The notes: generated from the sequence alone by a model not told the origin. A stretch of DNA of 64,000 nucleotides from Robiginitomaculum sp. (GCA_021647375.1 JAKIUV010000003.1:1-64000); one strand, 5' to 3'; counted from the stretch's first letter, positions 35,264 through 44,237 are shown. Numbers and translations are program-made.

Positions 35264-35989
35264 CTAGCGACAGGACAAGCTTGGTCCTTGGTCAAGGTGA
35301 AAATGGTCTTTGTGCGCATCATTATAATCCGGTGACAACACCACCCGAAACAAGCGGCACGCGGAGCCGCGCGCTTCGTGCAGGAATTTGGCTTTGCTGC
35401 GCCCCTCTTTACTACCGTCGCTACGCCAGTGTTTTAATATAGAAACCACCCGCCCGTCTTCCAGTTCAAACCCGGTAATGTCCCAAGCATTGGCAAAAGC
35501 ATGTTCTGACCAGGCACCTGAACTATTGCCTCTTTGCCGGCGGCAAGAATATGTGCCAGCATGGTGGGCTTTCTTGAGGCCGCTTCCCATATATTTACGG
35601 GCATGTTTATCCACTTGCCTCAGCCAGATATAAGATGCCAAGACCAAGGGGCATTGTCCCGTTACCTGCTTTGGCCGGAACCGTGCGCCGGATGCTTTGG
35701 TCATGGTCGCCGCGACCTTCCAACCACAAGCCTTATTGCCTGTCTGGCTGTCTTTTTTGGGTGCGGCTTGCACATAATTCAGGTGCAAGGCTTCGTCTAA
35801 TTTTCCCATACAAGCAGAGCTGGGGCCTAAGGCGATTAAGGTGATTTTGGTGCCTGTAGCAAATCCGACCTGTGCCTCGACATCAAGCGGTTTCCACGGC
35901 AAATGCTGTGGGGGCACGAAGCGGTCCGCCAGTAATATCAGCAATAAAATAAATGCAAAGAGCAACCCCGCCTTGGTGCGGCGGCGCAA
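35264..35989 (-). CDS. Extensin-like family protein, predicted periplasmic peptidase
   Basis: 241 residues. A membrane anchor or signal segment spans about residues 7-22. The C-terminal part is the extensin-like domain of proteobacteria: SEHAFANAWDITGF and DYNDAHKDHFHLD give the His, Asp and His pattern shared with M15-type D,D-peptidases. Several Cys residues (CGWK, GQCP, YSCRR, SACR, LSCR) may form disulfides. A cell-wall role is inferred. It sits 7 bases after rpmB on the same strand. Confidence 0.88.
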   Translation of the reverse strand: MRRRTKAGLLFAFILLLILLADRFVPPQHLPWKPLDVEAQVGFATGTKITLIALGPSSACMGKLDEALHLNYVQAAPKKDSQTGNKACGWKVAATMTKASGARFRPKQVTGQCPLVLASYIWLRQVDKHARKYMGSGLKKAHHAGTYSCRRQRGNSSGAWSEHAFANAWDITGFELEDGRVVSILKHWRSDGSKEGRSKAKFLHEARGSACRLFRVVLSPDYNDAHKDHFHLDQGPSLSCR

Positions 35990-35996
35990 ATTTAAC

Positions 35997-36305
35997 CTAA
36001 GCAGCTTCAGTTTCAGCTTCTGCTTCTGTAGTTTTTTTGACCAAAGCCCGTTTGATTTTTTTGGCTTTGTCGGTCAATTTAGCATTTTTGGTGTTCATCA
36101 AAAAGCCGTCCAGACCGCCTTTGAAATCAACTGTGCGCAATGACGCGGCGGTAACGCGCATTTTAAACTTTTGACCAAGAATGTCGGATGCCAAAGTGAC
36201 ATTGCACAAATTCGGCTCAAAACGGCGTTTTGTCCGTACTTTAGAGTGAGAAACATTATTTCCGCTCATTGGGCCTGTACCCATAAGATCGCAACGACGT
36301 GCCAT
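35997..36305 (-). CDS. rpmB: 50S ribosomal protein L28
   Basis: 102 residues with the L28 start MARRCDLMGTGPMSGNNVSHS and the basic KTRR core. The C-terminal tail is extended with Ala/Glu/Thr, as in other Alphaproteobacteria (E. coli L28 has 78 residues). It is a structural protein of the large subunit near the E site. It heads a minus-strand group with the extensin-like gene. Confidence 0.97.
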   Translation of the reverse strand: MARRCDLMGTGPMSGNNVSHSKVRTKRRFEPNLCNVTLASDILGQKFKMRVTAASLRTVDFKGGLDGFLMNTKNAKLTDKAKKIKRALVKKTTEAEAETEAA

Positions 36306-36557
36306 GACAAAGTCCTTTAGTATTAAATTCTAGTATTCCATTCGCTATTCAGGCGCAGATATGCCGCCATAAAAACAAGTTTGCGGGACATACCCCCCTA
36401 AAACCCCAAGGTCAAGCACCATATTGCGCTAAATGTCAGAGAAAATACCTCCAGCCGCAAACCAATAAACCATATGGTCGCACCGCCTCAGGCATGAGTA
36501 CATATTGATAATTCAGCCGACTTGCTCATTCCCGCTCCCCCGCCTATAGGGTTTGCT

Positions 36558-37415
36558 ATGAAATTTATGATTCTAAATGGGGCCGGCAATCGGTTCGGCG
36601 TATTTGACGCCCGGGGCCGCCCCGGTTTTGCCATGACATCCGAACTGGCCAAAGCCACCGCCGCCAAAGGGGGGGTGATGGGGGCGCGCGGCGCTGACCA
36701 AATCATTGTTATGAGGGCGCCTAAATCTGCGCAGGTCGATAAGTTGCAGGCAGATGTGTTCATGGAAATATGGAATGCGGACGGCGGTCAGGTCGATGCC
36801 TGCGGCAATGCTTCGCGCTGTATTCCGTGGTTGGTGATGGTTGAAACCGGGCGGGATGCTATCCTGCTTGAGACCAATGCCGGACTGTTACAGACCACCC
36901 GCACGGGCGAATTTTCCGTCGCCGTTGATATGGGTGAGCCGCGTCTTGACTGGACGGAAATCCCGCTCAAGGAATATATGGACACCCATGTCATAGACGT
37001 CAAAGTCGGCCCCATAGATGCGCCGATACTGGCGCGGCCTGGCGCGGTAAATATGGGCAATCCCCACTGTGTTTTCTTTGTGGAGAACGTAGAGGAAACG
37101 GCGGTCGATAAAATAGGCCCGATGATAGAATTCCATCCTTTATTCCCCCAGCAGTGCAATGTCGGTTTTGCCGAAATCCGCAGCCGCAACGAAATCCGCC
37201 TTCGGGTTTGGGAGCGCGGGGTTGGCATCACCAAAGCATGCGGCACAGGTGCCTGCGCTGCCTTGGTCGCCGCCCACCGCCAAAGCCGTACCGACCGTAG
37301 CGCAAGTGTCATTATGGACGGCGGCACATTGCACATAGAATGGCGGGAGACCGACAACCACGTCATTATGACCGGCCCCGTAGAGCTGGAGTTTGAAGGT
37401 AAGTTGGACGCTTAA
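36558..37415 (+). CDS. dapF: Diaminopimelate epimerase
   Basis: 285 residues from the ATG at 36558 (AGGG 7 bases before it). It converts LL- to meso-diaminopimelate for peptidoglycan and lysine. The two active-site cysteines are in DACGNASRC and KACGTGACAA. The N-terminus MKFMILNGAGNRF fits the family. The 250 bases between rpmB and this start show no gene and no clear signal other than the expected two divergent promoters. Confidence 0.95.
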   Translation: MKFMILNGAGNRFGVFDARGRPGFAMTSELAKATAAKGGVMGARGADQIIVMRAPKSAQVDKLQADVFMEIWNADGGQVDACGNASRCIPWLVMVETGRDAILLETNAGLLQTTRTGEFSVAVDMGEPRLDWTEIPLKEYMDTHVIDVKVGPIDAPILARPGAVNMGNPHCVFFVENVEETAVDKIGPMIEFHPLFPQQCNVGFAEIRSRNEIRLRVWERGVGITKACGTGACAALVAAHRQSRTDRSASVIMDGGTLHIEWRETDNHVIMTGPVELEFEGKLDA

Positions 37416-37425
37416 ATATTGGCAT

Positions 37426-38220
37426 TTATGGGGGTTCTCGTATAAGATAATCGTCTAAATTTTCCGCCGCTTCATGTTCATTTTTGCGCGGCGGATATAT
37501 GGGTATTTCACCTGCTTTTTCAGGTGTGACCACCCCCGCACTTTGCGCATCTTTTTCCGCGCTGGCCGCTTCTGGCACCAATTCATCGGGGGTGAAGCAG
37601 ATGGGTTTCATGGCGCGTTTACCGCGCTGCAAGCCGCCTTTATTTTTGCCTTTATTCTTGTCTTGAATATCCACACCCCAAAGCTTGAGATAGGCGGCGC
37701 GGGTTTGTTCCAGCTTAGGGTCAGGCCGAGACCGCCCATATAAAAACCGCCCGACATTGAATATTTTGACCAAGGCAAAGGGCTTCCAATTATAGGTGCG
37801 GGGTGCGGGGTTTATCGCAGGCTTATGGCTCCAGTTTTGTTGAACCCCGCCAAACCCAGCAAAACCATTTGGAAATTTCCGCTTCCAATCGCCGAAATGT
37901 TTTGTCAGCGCATAGTCCGCCAAACGGTTTTTACGCCAGCGCTTGATAGCCCGTTCGCCGATAACCCGGCGAACAAAGGCAATGCGTTGGGGGCTTTGCA
38001 ACACCCAGGCCTTGATGCGCATATTGAGGTTTTCTCTAGCCTTGATGCGCAAGTCCCGCGACTGCCGTGCCAACATGCGCTCACAAAACCGTGCCATCTG
38101 CGCCCCGCCAATCCGCGCTTCAATCACAGCCAGCAGGGTGGTGATAAACCCCGACAGCGCCGCCAAATCCCAAAGTCCGGGCGGCGATAATTTGTTTATC
38201 TCATTTAGGTCAAGTTTCAT
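37426..38220 (-). CDS. Basic hypothetical protein
   Basis: 264 residues, rich in Arg, Lys and Trp. Helices with many basic residues fill about residues 40-110 (RERMLARQSRDLRIKARENL-like pattern). A Pro-rich, Trp-containing middle (NPAPRTYNWKPFAL) follows, then a Lys/Gly-rich stretch (KNKGKNKGG) and an acidic tail. No family recognised. It ends 10 bases from dapF, convergent with it. DNA, RNA or membrane contact is possible but unproven. The 130 bases upstream hold no visible gene. Confidence 0.6.
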   Translation of the reverse strand: MKLDLNEINKLSPPGLWDLAALSGFITTLLAVIEARIGGAQMARFCERMLARQSRDLRIKARENLNMRIKAWVLQSPQRIAFVRRVIGERAIKRWRKNRLADYALTKHFGDWKRKFPNGFAGFGGVQQNWSHKPAINPAPRTYNWKPFALVKIFNVGRFLYGRSRPDPKLEQTRAAYLKLWGVDIQDKNKGKNKGGLQRGKRAMKPICFTPDELVPEAASAEKDAQSAGVVTPEKAGEIPIYPPRKNEHEAAENLDDYLIREPP

Positions 38221-38351
38221 GCTTAGGAGAATAAACCAGCCCAGAACACCATGGATAAGTTTTTTGAAATAATGTTTTGGAGAGAAATCAAAGGAGAAAT
38301 AACCGGACTATTTGGGGAGAGGAGTGGTGAAAGGGGAGGGTATTGCTTGCT

Positions 38352-39287
38352 CTAAATGCCCAGTTTTTTCGCAAGTGTTTTTGCCAGTCTTTGCGCGCCT
38401 TTATTGTCTGCGCCTGAGCCTTCGGCGAATCCCAGATATAAATATGGTTCTATGAGTTCCAGCTCTATCAGCAGCAAACGCCCGTCGTCGGCGCGCAGCA
38501 GGTCTACCCGGGCGTAGAGCGGGGTGAAATCGAGCATGTCAAACACGGCGCGAGCCTGAGCGCGTTCTTGTTGGTTCGGCGCGTAAGCTTGTTCGCGGCC
38601 ACCGTAAATAGATTGGACACGGTAATCGCCGTCTTTGGGGCGTTTGACCAGTGCATGGGAGAATGCGCCGCCAAAATACAAGAAAGAATATTCGCCCTCG
38701 GTCAGGACGCTTTTCACGAAAGGTTGGATGAGCGTGCCAGCGGGGGGTAATTTGTCCTTGCTCGGATAAGGATCGCCTTTCTTGAGCAGAACTTGCCGCC
38801 AGGCACCGCCGCCCACATCCGGTTTTATGACGAGTTGGTCACAGCCAGAAGCCTCGCCTGCAAATTTTTCAAATGAACGCTGGACTTCGGCTTCGGAAAC
38901 CCGGTCGACCCGGCGCGACGGAATGGTGTGTACACCCTGGTGCGCCAAATCTTCCAGATAGGATTTATTGCTGTTCCACTGGACAACATCAAAGCGGTTG
39001 AAGAGTTCTGTCTTTTGGCAGATTTGCGCCATAGCTTGCAGGAATGCTTGTTGGTTGCTTTCAAAATAATCCCAGACCAGCAAAGGCAACATAGCGTCAT
39101 AGTCGTCTGCCACCGCTGCTGCATCACGCCAGTTGAGTACATCCAGCTTCATACCCAATGCGGCGAAGGCCGGGCGCAATTTACCGATTTCTTCTTCCAG
39201 TTCAAACGCATCCGAGCGCAAATCCGGATGGCCCGGCAAGAGATTGCCAGAGGCAAGGATGGCGACTTTTTTCATATCATTTTTCAT
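38352..39287 (-). CDS. ATP-grasp ligase, glutathione synthetase/DcsG-like
   Basis: 311 residues. The ATP-grasp pattern is visible: NSNKSYLEDLAHQGVHTIPS, the ATP-binding Lys in LVIKPDVGGG, and the metal-binding acidic strand LLLIELELIEPYL. Family members join a carboxylate to an amine or thiol through an acyl phosphate; DcsG-type enzymes and glutathione synthetases share this arrangement. The substrate is unknown and the gene stands alone, so a role cannot be assigned. An in-frame ATG lies 12 bases into the gene as an alternative start. Confidence 0.75.
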   Translation of the reverse strand: MKNDMKKVAILASGNLLPGHPDLRSDAFELEEEIGKLRPAFAALGMKLDVLNWRDAAAVADDYDAMLPLLVWDYFESNQQAFLQAMAQICQKTELFNRFDVVQWNSNKSYLEDLAHQGVHTIPSRRVDRVSEAEVQRSFEKFAGEASGCDQLVIKPDVGGGAWRQVLLKKGDPYPSKDKLPPAGTLIQPFVKSVLTEGEYSFLYFGGAFSHALVKRPKDGDYRVQSIYGGREQAYAPNQQERAQARAVFDMLDFTPLYARVDLLRADDGRLLLIELELIEPYLYLGFAEGSGADNKGAQRLAKTLAKKLGI

Positions 39288-39402
39288 AAGAACCGCCTAG
39301 CGGCATAAACCGCAAAGGACAACCCCCTTATGGCTTCCGTCCTCCGCCGCAGACGGGTAGGGCAATTGCATATGGGGTTCCATTATGAAATATTTCCTAC
39401 AT

Positions 39403-39594
39403 CCTCACCCCGCCTGCGGGGGAGGTGGGCGCCCCTTGGCGCTCGGAGGGGGAAGCAACTACCGGCACAATAATTCCCTGAAATGATTATCCGGACAGCT
39501 TACCAAACTGTCGCATCTCATGTCTGGTGTTTGCTGAAACCTGCTTCCCTCTCCGCCCCTAAGAAGGGGCACCTCCCCCACAAGTTGGGTGAGG
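39403..39594. repeat. Dispersed palindromic intergenic repeat, copy 2
   Basis: The outer arms CCTCACCC/GGGTGAGG and inner GGGGGAGGTG...CACCTCCCCC, CGGAGGGGGAAGC...GCTTCCCTCTCCG repeat the plan of copy 1 at 21917. The middle is unrelated in sequence. It fills most of the 378-base gap between two divergent genes (ATP-grasp and adenosine kinase); the remaining flanks show no other signal I can support. Confidence 0.85.
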
Positions 39595-39665
39595 ATGGCG
39601 TGTTATCCGCTTGCAAAACACGTGGCTCTCCCTTATGCGCAGTTTAAATTTTTTGGAGATTAGAC

Positions 39666-40673
39666 ATGCGCGCACACTATGATGTTTTGGGGATTGGCAA
39701 TGCCATTATGGATGTGATTGCTCCTGTGGACGAAGAGGTGCTTTTGGCTGAGAATATCACCAAGGCCTCCATGACTTTAATCGACCAAGAGCGGGCGTTA
39801 CAGCTCCATGGCGCTTTAAAAAAATCCAGCGACAGCCTCAGCGAAATTGCTGGTGGTTCCGGGGCTAACACTGTTGCGGGCATTGCGGCTCTCGGGGTTT
39901 CGGCGGCCTATATTGGCAAGGTTGCGGACGACGGTTTGGGCAAGCGTTTCACGGATAGCCTTGCGGCACTCGGTGTCACGGCCAACACGGCGCCCCTGAA
40001 AAAGGGTGAGGCTACGGCGCGGTCATTGATCGCGGTCACGCCCGACGGGGAACGCTCTATGTCGACCTATTTGGGGGCTAATGTTACATTCGGGGTCAAA
40101 GATATAGACCCCGCAATCGTGCGGGCGTCTGCGGTCACCTATATGGAGGGGTATTTGTTCGACACCGACGCGCAAAAGGCCGCCTTTGTCAAAGCCGCCG
40201 AAATCGCCAAGGCCGCCGGACGGCAAGTTGCCCTGACATTATCCGATAGTTTTTGCGTTGACCGCCACCGCGCCGCCTTCGCCCACCTTGTGGATAACCA
40301 TGTGGATATTTTGTTTGCGAATGAGGCAGAACTTTTATCCCTTTATGAAACCGATGATTTAAATGCGGCGTTGGATAATGTATGGGCGACAGGAACCACG
40401 ACATTAGTGACATTATCGGACAAAGGTTCTTTGATAAAGAATTCTGGGGATGTGCACGAGATCCCGGCTCTCTCTGTGGATAAAGTTATCGACACCACAG
40501 GCGCAGGCGACCAATATGCTGCGGGCGTACTCGCAGGACGCGCCATGGGTCTTGACTGGCAAGATGCAGGGCGTCTTGGCTCGACCTGCGCATCCGAAGT
40601 CATTAGTCATTACGGCGCACGTCCAGAAGCCAGCATTCACCAGCTTGTCGTAGACGGCGTCACACGCCTTTGA
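39666..40673 (+). CDS. PfkB-family adenosine kinase
   Basis: 335 residues of the ribokinase fold. The start VLGIGNAIMDVI, the GGSGANTVAGIAALG box near residue 63 and the anion-hole/catalytic DTTGAGDQYAAG near residue 275 are present. In Alphaproteobacteria this group is usually annotated as adenosine kinase (adenosine to AMP). Sugar specificity cannot be proved from sequence. GGAG precedes the ATG. It ends at a shared terminator with rplT. Confidence 0.88.
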   Translation: MRAHYDVLGIGNAIMDVIAPVDEEVLLAENITKASMTLIDQERALQLHGALKKSSDSLSEIAGGSGANTVAGIAALGVSAAYIGKVADDGLGKRFTDSLAALGVTANTAPLKKGEATARSLIAVTPDGERSMSTYLGANVTFGVKDIDPAIVRASAVTYMEGYLFDTDAQKAAFVKAAEIAKAAGRQVALTLSDSFCVDRHRAAFAHLVDNHVDILFANEAELLSLYETDDLNAALDNVWATGTTTLVTLSDKGSLIKNSGDVHEIPALSVDKVIDTTGAGDQYAAGVLAGRAMGLDWQDAGRLGSTCASEVISHYGARPEASIHQLVVDGVTRL

Positions 40674-40681
40674 GGCAATAA

Positions 40682-40707
40682 AAAAGCCCCGCGCAGGCAG
40701 GGCTTTT
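40682..40707. terminator. Bidirectional intrinsic terminator
   Basis: AAAAGCCC (40682-40689) pairs with GGGCTTTT (40700-40707), with A runs on the left and T runs on the right, so it can stop transcription from both sides. It lies between the convergent adenosine kinase gene and rplT. Confidence 0.88.
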
Positions 40708-40727
40708 CAAATTTCGATAGTACCGAC

Positions 40728-41084
40728 CTACTTAATCGCGGCTTTCGCTTGATCAACAATGGCTTTGAACGCATCTGGTTCGTGCATGGCTAGGCTGGCG
40801 AGGACTTTGCGGTCAATTTCGATGCCGGCTTTGCCCATGGCACCCATAAAGGTGGCGTATGTCATGCCGTGCAGGCGAACAGCCGCATTGATCCGCTGGA
40901 TCCAAAGGGCGCGGAACTGACGCTTTTTAAGTTTACGGCCAATATAAGCATATTGTCCGGCTTTCTCGACGGCCTGATTGGCAATGCGGAAAGTGTTTTT
41001 ACGGCGGCCACGATAGCCTTTTGCCGCGTCGATAATTTTTTTGTGGCGAGCGTGCTTGGTGACGCCTCTTGATACTCGAGCCAT
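40728..41084 (-). CDS. rplT: 50S ribosomal protein L20
   Basis: 118 residues of typical length, with the start [16 protein letters not shown] and the [20 protein letters not shown] core (visible as [14 protein letters not shown]). It binds 23S rRNA early in large-subunit assembly and often represses its own operon. It follows rpmI by 52 bases. The usual upstream partner infC is not next to them. Confidence 0.98.
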   Translation of the reverse strand: MARVSRGVTKHARHKKIIDAAKGYRGRRKNTFRIANQAVEKAGQYAYIGRKLKKRQFRALWIQRINAAVRLHGMTYATFMGAMGKAGIEIDRKVLASLAMHEPDAFKAIVDQAKAAIK

Positions 41085-41136
41085 AATTTACTCCAAAACT
41101 GATATATAATTAGGTTGATAGGTGGGCTTAGCCCGA

Positions 41137-41337
41137 TTAGCCATTTGGCATGAATTGTTTGCGAATAACGCGCGCATCACAGTCTTTGAGGATGCGGGTG
41201 CCACGTTTATTGCGGATTTGTTTGTTTGTCCGCTTGATCATGCCGTGCTGCTTGCCTGCTGAGGAGGCTTTCACTTTACCCGATTTGGTCAGTTTGAAGC
41301 GCTTTTTGGCGCCGCTTTTGGTCTTCATTTTTGGCAT
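41137..41337 (-). CDS. rpmI: 50S ribosomal protein L35
   Basis: 66 residues from the ATG at 41335-41337, which fits the family length and has GGAGAA just upstream. [17 protein letters not shown] and the [12 protein letters not shown] box are typical. It is co-transcribed with rplT. Its upstream leader is structured. Confidence 0.97.
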   Translation of the reverse strand: MPKMKTKSGAKKRFKLTKSGKVKASSAGKQHGMIKRTNKQIRNKRGTRILKDCDARVIRKQFMPNG

Positions 41338-41463
41338 TTCGTTCTCCATTATCATGAGCGCATAACCGCTCGAACTTAAGAACCGCCAGGCATGCCTTTA
41401 GCCTGACAAGTTGCGTCCCATCATTGGGAACAGGGCTTATAGCGGCGCGGGAGAAGAATGCAA
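41338..41463 (-). promoter_or_regulatory. rpmI-rplT promoter and structured leader
   Basis: On the minus strand, a -35 TTGCAT (41458-41463) and -10 TATAAG (41436-41441) are 16 bases apart, so the leader is about 90 bases. It holds short hairpins: TCCCA-ATGA-TGGGA, CAGGC-N8-GCCTG and GAGCG-GTTATG-CGCTC. L20 or a similar protein may bind here, as known in other bacteria, but no match to a named leader family is claimed. Confidence 0.55.
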
Positions 41464-41558
41464 GGGGCTAATCAGCATAATTTCAGCCCTGCACATCCTA
41501 TTTGCTTGCATGTATAAATTGTGCTAGTGTTGGGTAGGTTATTTGGTTGGGGATGTTT

Positions 41559-42875
41559 ATGCGGGGTTTATTTCGGGTGTTTCGCGCTTTGCTGGTTGGT
41601 TTGGTTTTTAGCCTTACCGGGTTTTGCTTTTCTGTTACCGCTGTTGCCAAAACTATTGAGATAAAATCTGAAAACTTTGTATTTGTTGGCAATGTCCGCG
41701 AAAAAGACGGCAAGGCTCTGATCCTTGAATTGGAACAATACCGACAGGCGATTTTGCAAATTGTCGGCATTAAGGACATCAAGCCCGAAATCGTTCCTGT
41801 GCGCATATATGCGGTGAAAAGCTCAAAAGAGCTTAAACTCTTGACTGGCCGCACTGACATCGCTGGTGTTTATAAATCGACCATTGACGGCCCGGTGTTT
41901 ATTCTCAACGCCAAAAGCGGCTTCAAGCGCGGCAAACGCGCCCGTTATATTGCCTTGCACGAGTTCACCCATCATCTTTTAGCGACCTATACCCGTGACC
42001 GATACCCGCTATGGTTCAATGAGGGATTGGCTGATTATTATGCGACTTTTGAAGTTACCAAGGACGGCAATTTGGTGATTGGGCGACCTTATAACCCTTA
42101 TGGTTATCCTTTGTCGCAACAGGTATGGATTCCGACAAATGTTATCGTTAATTCTGTCAATAATTACCCGTTCCAAAGCACAGGCCGTCGTGCGCGCGGC
42201 ATGTCTACTCCGGATTTTTTCTATGCTCAAAGCTGGTTGGCCGTGCATTATATCAAGACAAATAAGCAAGAAAGCGCCAAGATGATCAATTATATTGGCT
42301 TGCTCAATGGGGGCAAGCGCTCTGTCCCTGCTTTTACTCAGGCCTTTGGGCAGACACCTGAGCAATATCACGACGTATTACGCCGCTATTTCCGCGCTAA
42401 CAAATTTTCGACCATAACGGTTAAGCCGAATATTGATGTCAGAGAACACGACTTCACAGTGCGCGGCGTAGAGAAAGATGAAGCCTTGTTTCATTTAGCC
42501 GAAGCCATGCGGTTCTTTTCCTCGCAGAATGTCAAGACGGCAAAAATCGAAGCGCAATACGATAAAGCGGCCAAACTTTTGGGCGAGACCCCGCTCATTC
42601 TTGCTGCGCGGGCCGATCTTGCCAGTTGGGAAAATGACTATGTCCGCGCCACTGATTATTTAAACAAAGCTTTGGCGGTGGCACCCGATAATGCCGCAGT
42701 GCTGAAAACCGCAGGTATTGTGCTTGCTTATAAAAACCAGGAGCCGGAAAGCTCCGACTTGGCAGAGTTGAAGCTGGCACAAAAATATTTGAAACATGTG
42801 CTGGCGCGTAACCCAAACGATAAAGGCGCGAAACATTATCTGGGCAAGGTCGAATTTACCTTATCCATACGGTAG
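41559..42875 (+). CDS. Secreted gluzincin metallopeptidase-like protein with TPR tail
   Basis: 438 residues from the ATG at 41559 (GGGGA upstream; other starts are possible 6 bases earlier). A signal peptide ends near residue 30 (VAKT region). The zinc motif HEFTHH lies near residue 130, with the third ligand Glu likely in NEGLADYY 20 residues later, as in gluzincins related to DUF1570. The C-terminal part (about 310-430) has TPR-like helices (ARADLASWENDYVRATDYLNKAL). A periplasmic protease role is likely; the target is unknown. Confidence 0.82.
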   Translation: MRGLFRVFRALLVGLVFSLTGFCFSVTAVAKTIEIKSENFVFVGNVREKDGKALILELEQYRQAILQIVGIKDIKPEIVPVRIYAVKSSKELKLLTGRTDIAGVYKSTIDGPVFILNAKSGFKRGKRARYIALHEFTHHLLATYTRDRYPLWFNEGLADYYATFEVTKDGNLVIGRPYNPYGYPLSQQVWIPTNVIVNSVNNYPFQSTGRRARGMSTPDFFYAQSWLAVHYIKTNKQESAKMINYIGLLNGGKRSVPAFTQAFGQTPEQYHDVLRRYFRANKFSTITVKPNIDVREHDFTVRGVEKDEALFHLAEAMRFFSSQNVKTAKIEAQYDKAAKLLGETPLILAARADLASWENDYVRATDYLNKALAVAPDNAAVLKTAGIVLAYKNQEPESSDLAELKLAQKYLKHVLARNPNDKGAKHYLGKVEFTLSIR

Positions 42876-42876
42876 T

Positions 42877-43320
42877 TTATTGTCGCGACGGCCTCGCTAT
42901 ATCAAACTCGGCAAACGGGTTGGGTTCTATATCTTTACTCGCATTATGAAAGGCCAGGCCCATTTGCAGGCTTTTGGCTATACGCTCCGCCGTATCGTTG
43001 AAATGTTTTTGCTTGGCAGGCGATAAGGTCTGGGCGCCCGCTTTGGCAAATAATTCCAGCCAGCGGGTGAAATGCGCCGGGGTTAATCCGGGTAGGGGCG
43101 CATGTTTGGCCATAGGGTTGCCGGAAAACCGCCCGGTTTTGAGAAATATCCCCGACCAAAAATCATTGATGTGGGTAATATGGGGCGTCCACTGGGCGTC
43201 GTCCGTACCAATCTTGGCAGCAAAGACAGGCCCCAGCAATGCATCCTTGCGCACCCAAGTATAAAACACCTTGGTCAAGGCGGCAATATCGTCTTCGGTA
43301 ATCGGTTCAGCACTCATCAT
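42877..43320 (-). CDS. Group III truncated hemoglobin
   Basis: 147 residues. The globin pattern of group III is visible: FYTWVRKDALLGPVF, then HINDFWSGIFLKTGRFSGNPMAKHAPLPGL, quoted here only for its Phe-Trp and the conserved His of HAPL, then HFTRWLELF. The proximal His is probably that of HAPLPGLTPAHF. Such haem proteins bind O2 or NO in the cytoplasm. It ends 1 base from the convergent peptidase gene. A second Met codon follows the first directly. Confidence 0.85.
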   Translation of the reverse strand: MMSAEPITEDDIAALTKVFYTWVRKDALLGPVFAAKIGTDDAQWTPHITHINDFWSGIFLKTGRFSGNPMAKHAPLPGLTPAHFTRWLELFAKAGAQTLSPAKQKHFNDTAERIAKSLQMGLAFHNASKDIEPNPFAEFDIARPSRQ

Positions 43321-43382
43321 AAAGGGGAGATACGCAGTTAGGTTAAAATTTCAACGCGACATTTTTGCATTAGCTCAAAACT

Positions 43383-43817
43383 CTATTTCAATGCCGTGCC
43401 GTAGGCGAAGATTTCTATTGACCCTAGGGAGCTTTGGGAATTTTTATAGACGCTGGCAGTTTCCAGCTTCAAATTGGAGATATGGTGCATGCCGAAATCT
43501 TCGGCCTGTTCTTTCATGCGCAAGACGGCCTCGCGCCGGGCGCGCTCTACAAGGCTGGTATAGGATTTTATCTGGCCGCCAAATATGCCGCGCAGAGCCG
43601 CCAATATACGTTTATAGTAATCAATAGAGACAACAACATTGCCGCTGACAAATACCGAATTGTTCATGCCGTCGGGGGCGTGTTTAATATTGGATGTGGT
43701 GATATAGGCCAGCGCGGTTTCGCGTTTTTGTAAATCGCTGAAATGCCGGGCTTCCTTATATCGCCCTACGAAAAACCCGAGCGCGAACAGACTTAAAAAT
43801 ATAGCTATATTGATCAT
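43383..43817 (-). CDS. Membrane-anchored YbjQ/UPF0145-like protein
   Basis: 144 residues from the ATG at 43815-43817, 1 base after the upstream stop. A membrane segment (INIAIFLSLFALGFFVG) comes first. The C-terminal part matches the YbjQ/heavy-metal-binding-like fold of its neighbour: AALRGIFGGQIKSYTSLVERARREAVLRM against GFKNIVGGELRGYTELLTESRDQSIDRM, a clear duplication. The family's function is not settled. It is translationally coupled to the soluble copy. Confidence 0.75.
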   Translation of the reverse strand: MINIAIFLSLFALGFFVGRYKEARHFSDLQKRETALAYITTSNIKHAPDGMNNSVFVSGNVVVSIDYYKRILAALRGIFGGQIKSYTSLVERARREAVLRMKEQAEDFGMHHISNLKLETASVYKNSQSSLGSIEIFAYGTALK

Positions 43818-43818
43818 G

Positions 43819-44142
43819 TTAACGTACCACGACCGCCGTACCGTACACATAAAGCTCGGAGGCTCCGGCGCTTATGGATGAGGTGGAAAACCGCACATTT
43901 AATATGGCATTAGCACCCAGACCTCGGGCTTCATCGACCATGCGGTCGATGCTTTGGTCGCGAGATTCCGTCAAAAGCTCCGTATAACCACGCAGCTCGC
44001 CGCCGACGATATTTTTAAACCCAGCCATAATATCGCGGCCCACATGTTTGGCCCGTACCGTATTGCCTTGCACCATGCCGAGATGCTGTGTGATGGTTTT
44101 CCCCGGTAAAGTTTCAAGATTGGTTATTTCGATGTCGCGCAT
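43819..44142 (-). CDS. YbjQ/UPF0145 family protein
   Basis: 107 residues of typical UPF0145 length. ETLPGKTITQHLGMVQG, then FKNIVGGELRGYTELL and GANAILNVRF mark the family, which forms ring oligomers of unknown role (once called a putative heavy-metal-binding domain). AGGAG lies before the ATG. It is first in a two-gene operon with the membrane-anchored copy. Confidence 0.9.
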   Translation of the reverse strand: MRDIEITNLETLPGKTITQHLGMVQGNTVRAKHVGRDIMAGFKNIVGGELRGYTELLTESRDQSIDRMVDEARGLGANAILNVRFSTSSISAGASELYVYGTAVVVR

Positions 44143-44208
44143 AGGAACTCCTTGTGTTGAGGTGCAAGGCTAATACAAGCAATCTTATATGCATAGCAAA
44201 AAAACCCC

Positions 44209-44237
44209 TTGACCTAGTCATAAAATTCCAGCATTTT
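44209..44237 (+). promoter_or_regulatory. Putative promoter of the methionine operon
   Basis: TTGACC (44209-44214) and CATTTT (44232-44237) are 17 bases apart. Transcription would start near 44243, at the first base pairs of the riboswitch P1 stem at 44242. The -10 box is weak, but the position is right. Confidence 0.5.

Noticed and set aside
36306..36557. Possible small gene or RNA between rpmB and dapF
   Set aside because: No frame with a ribosome-binding site and no convincing hairpin or promoter pair could be supported.
41547..41558. Upstream TTG and ATG start codons for the gluzincin peptidase gene
   Set aside because: The ATG at 41559 has the better-spaced GGGGA and gives a normal signal peptide; the difference is at most 4 residues.
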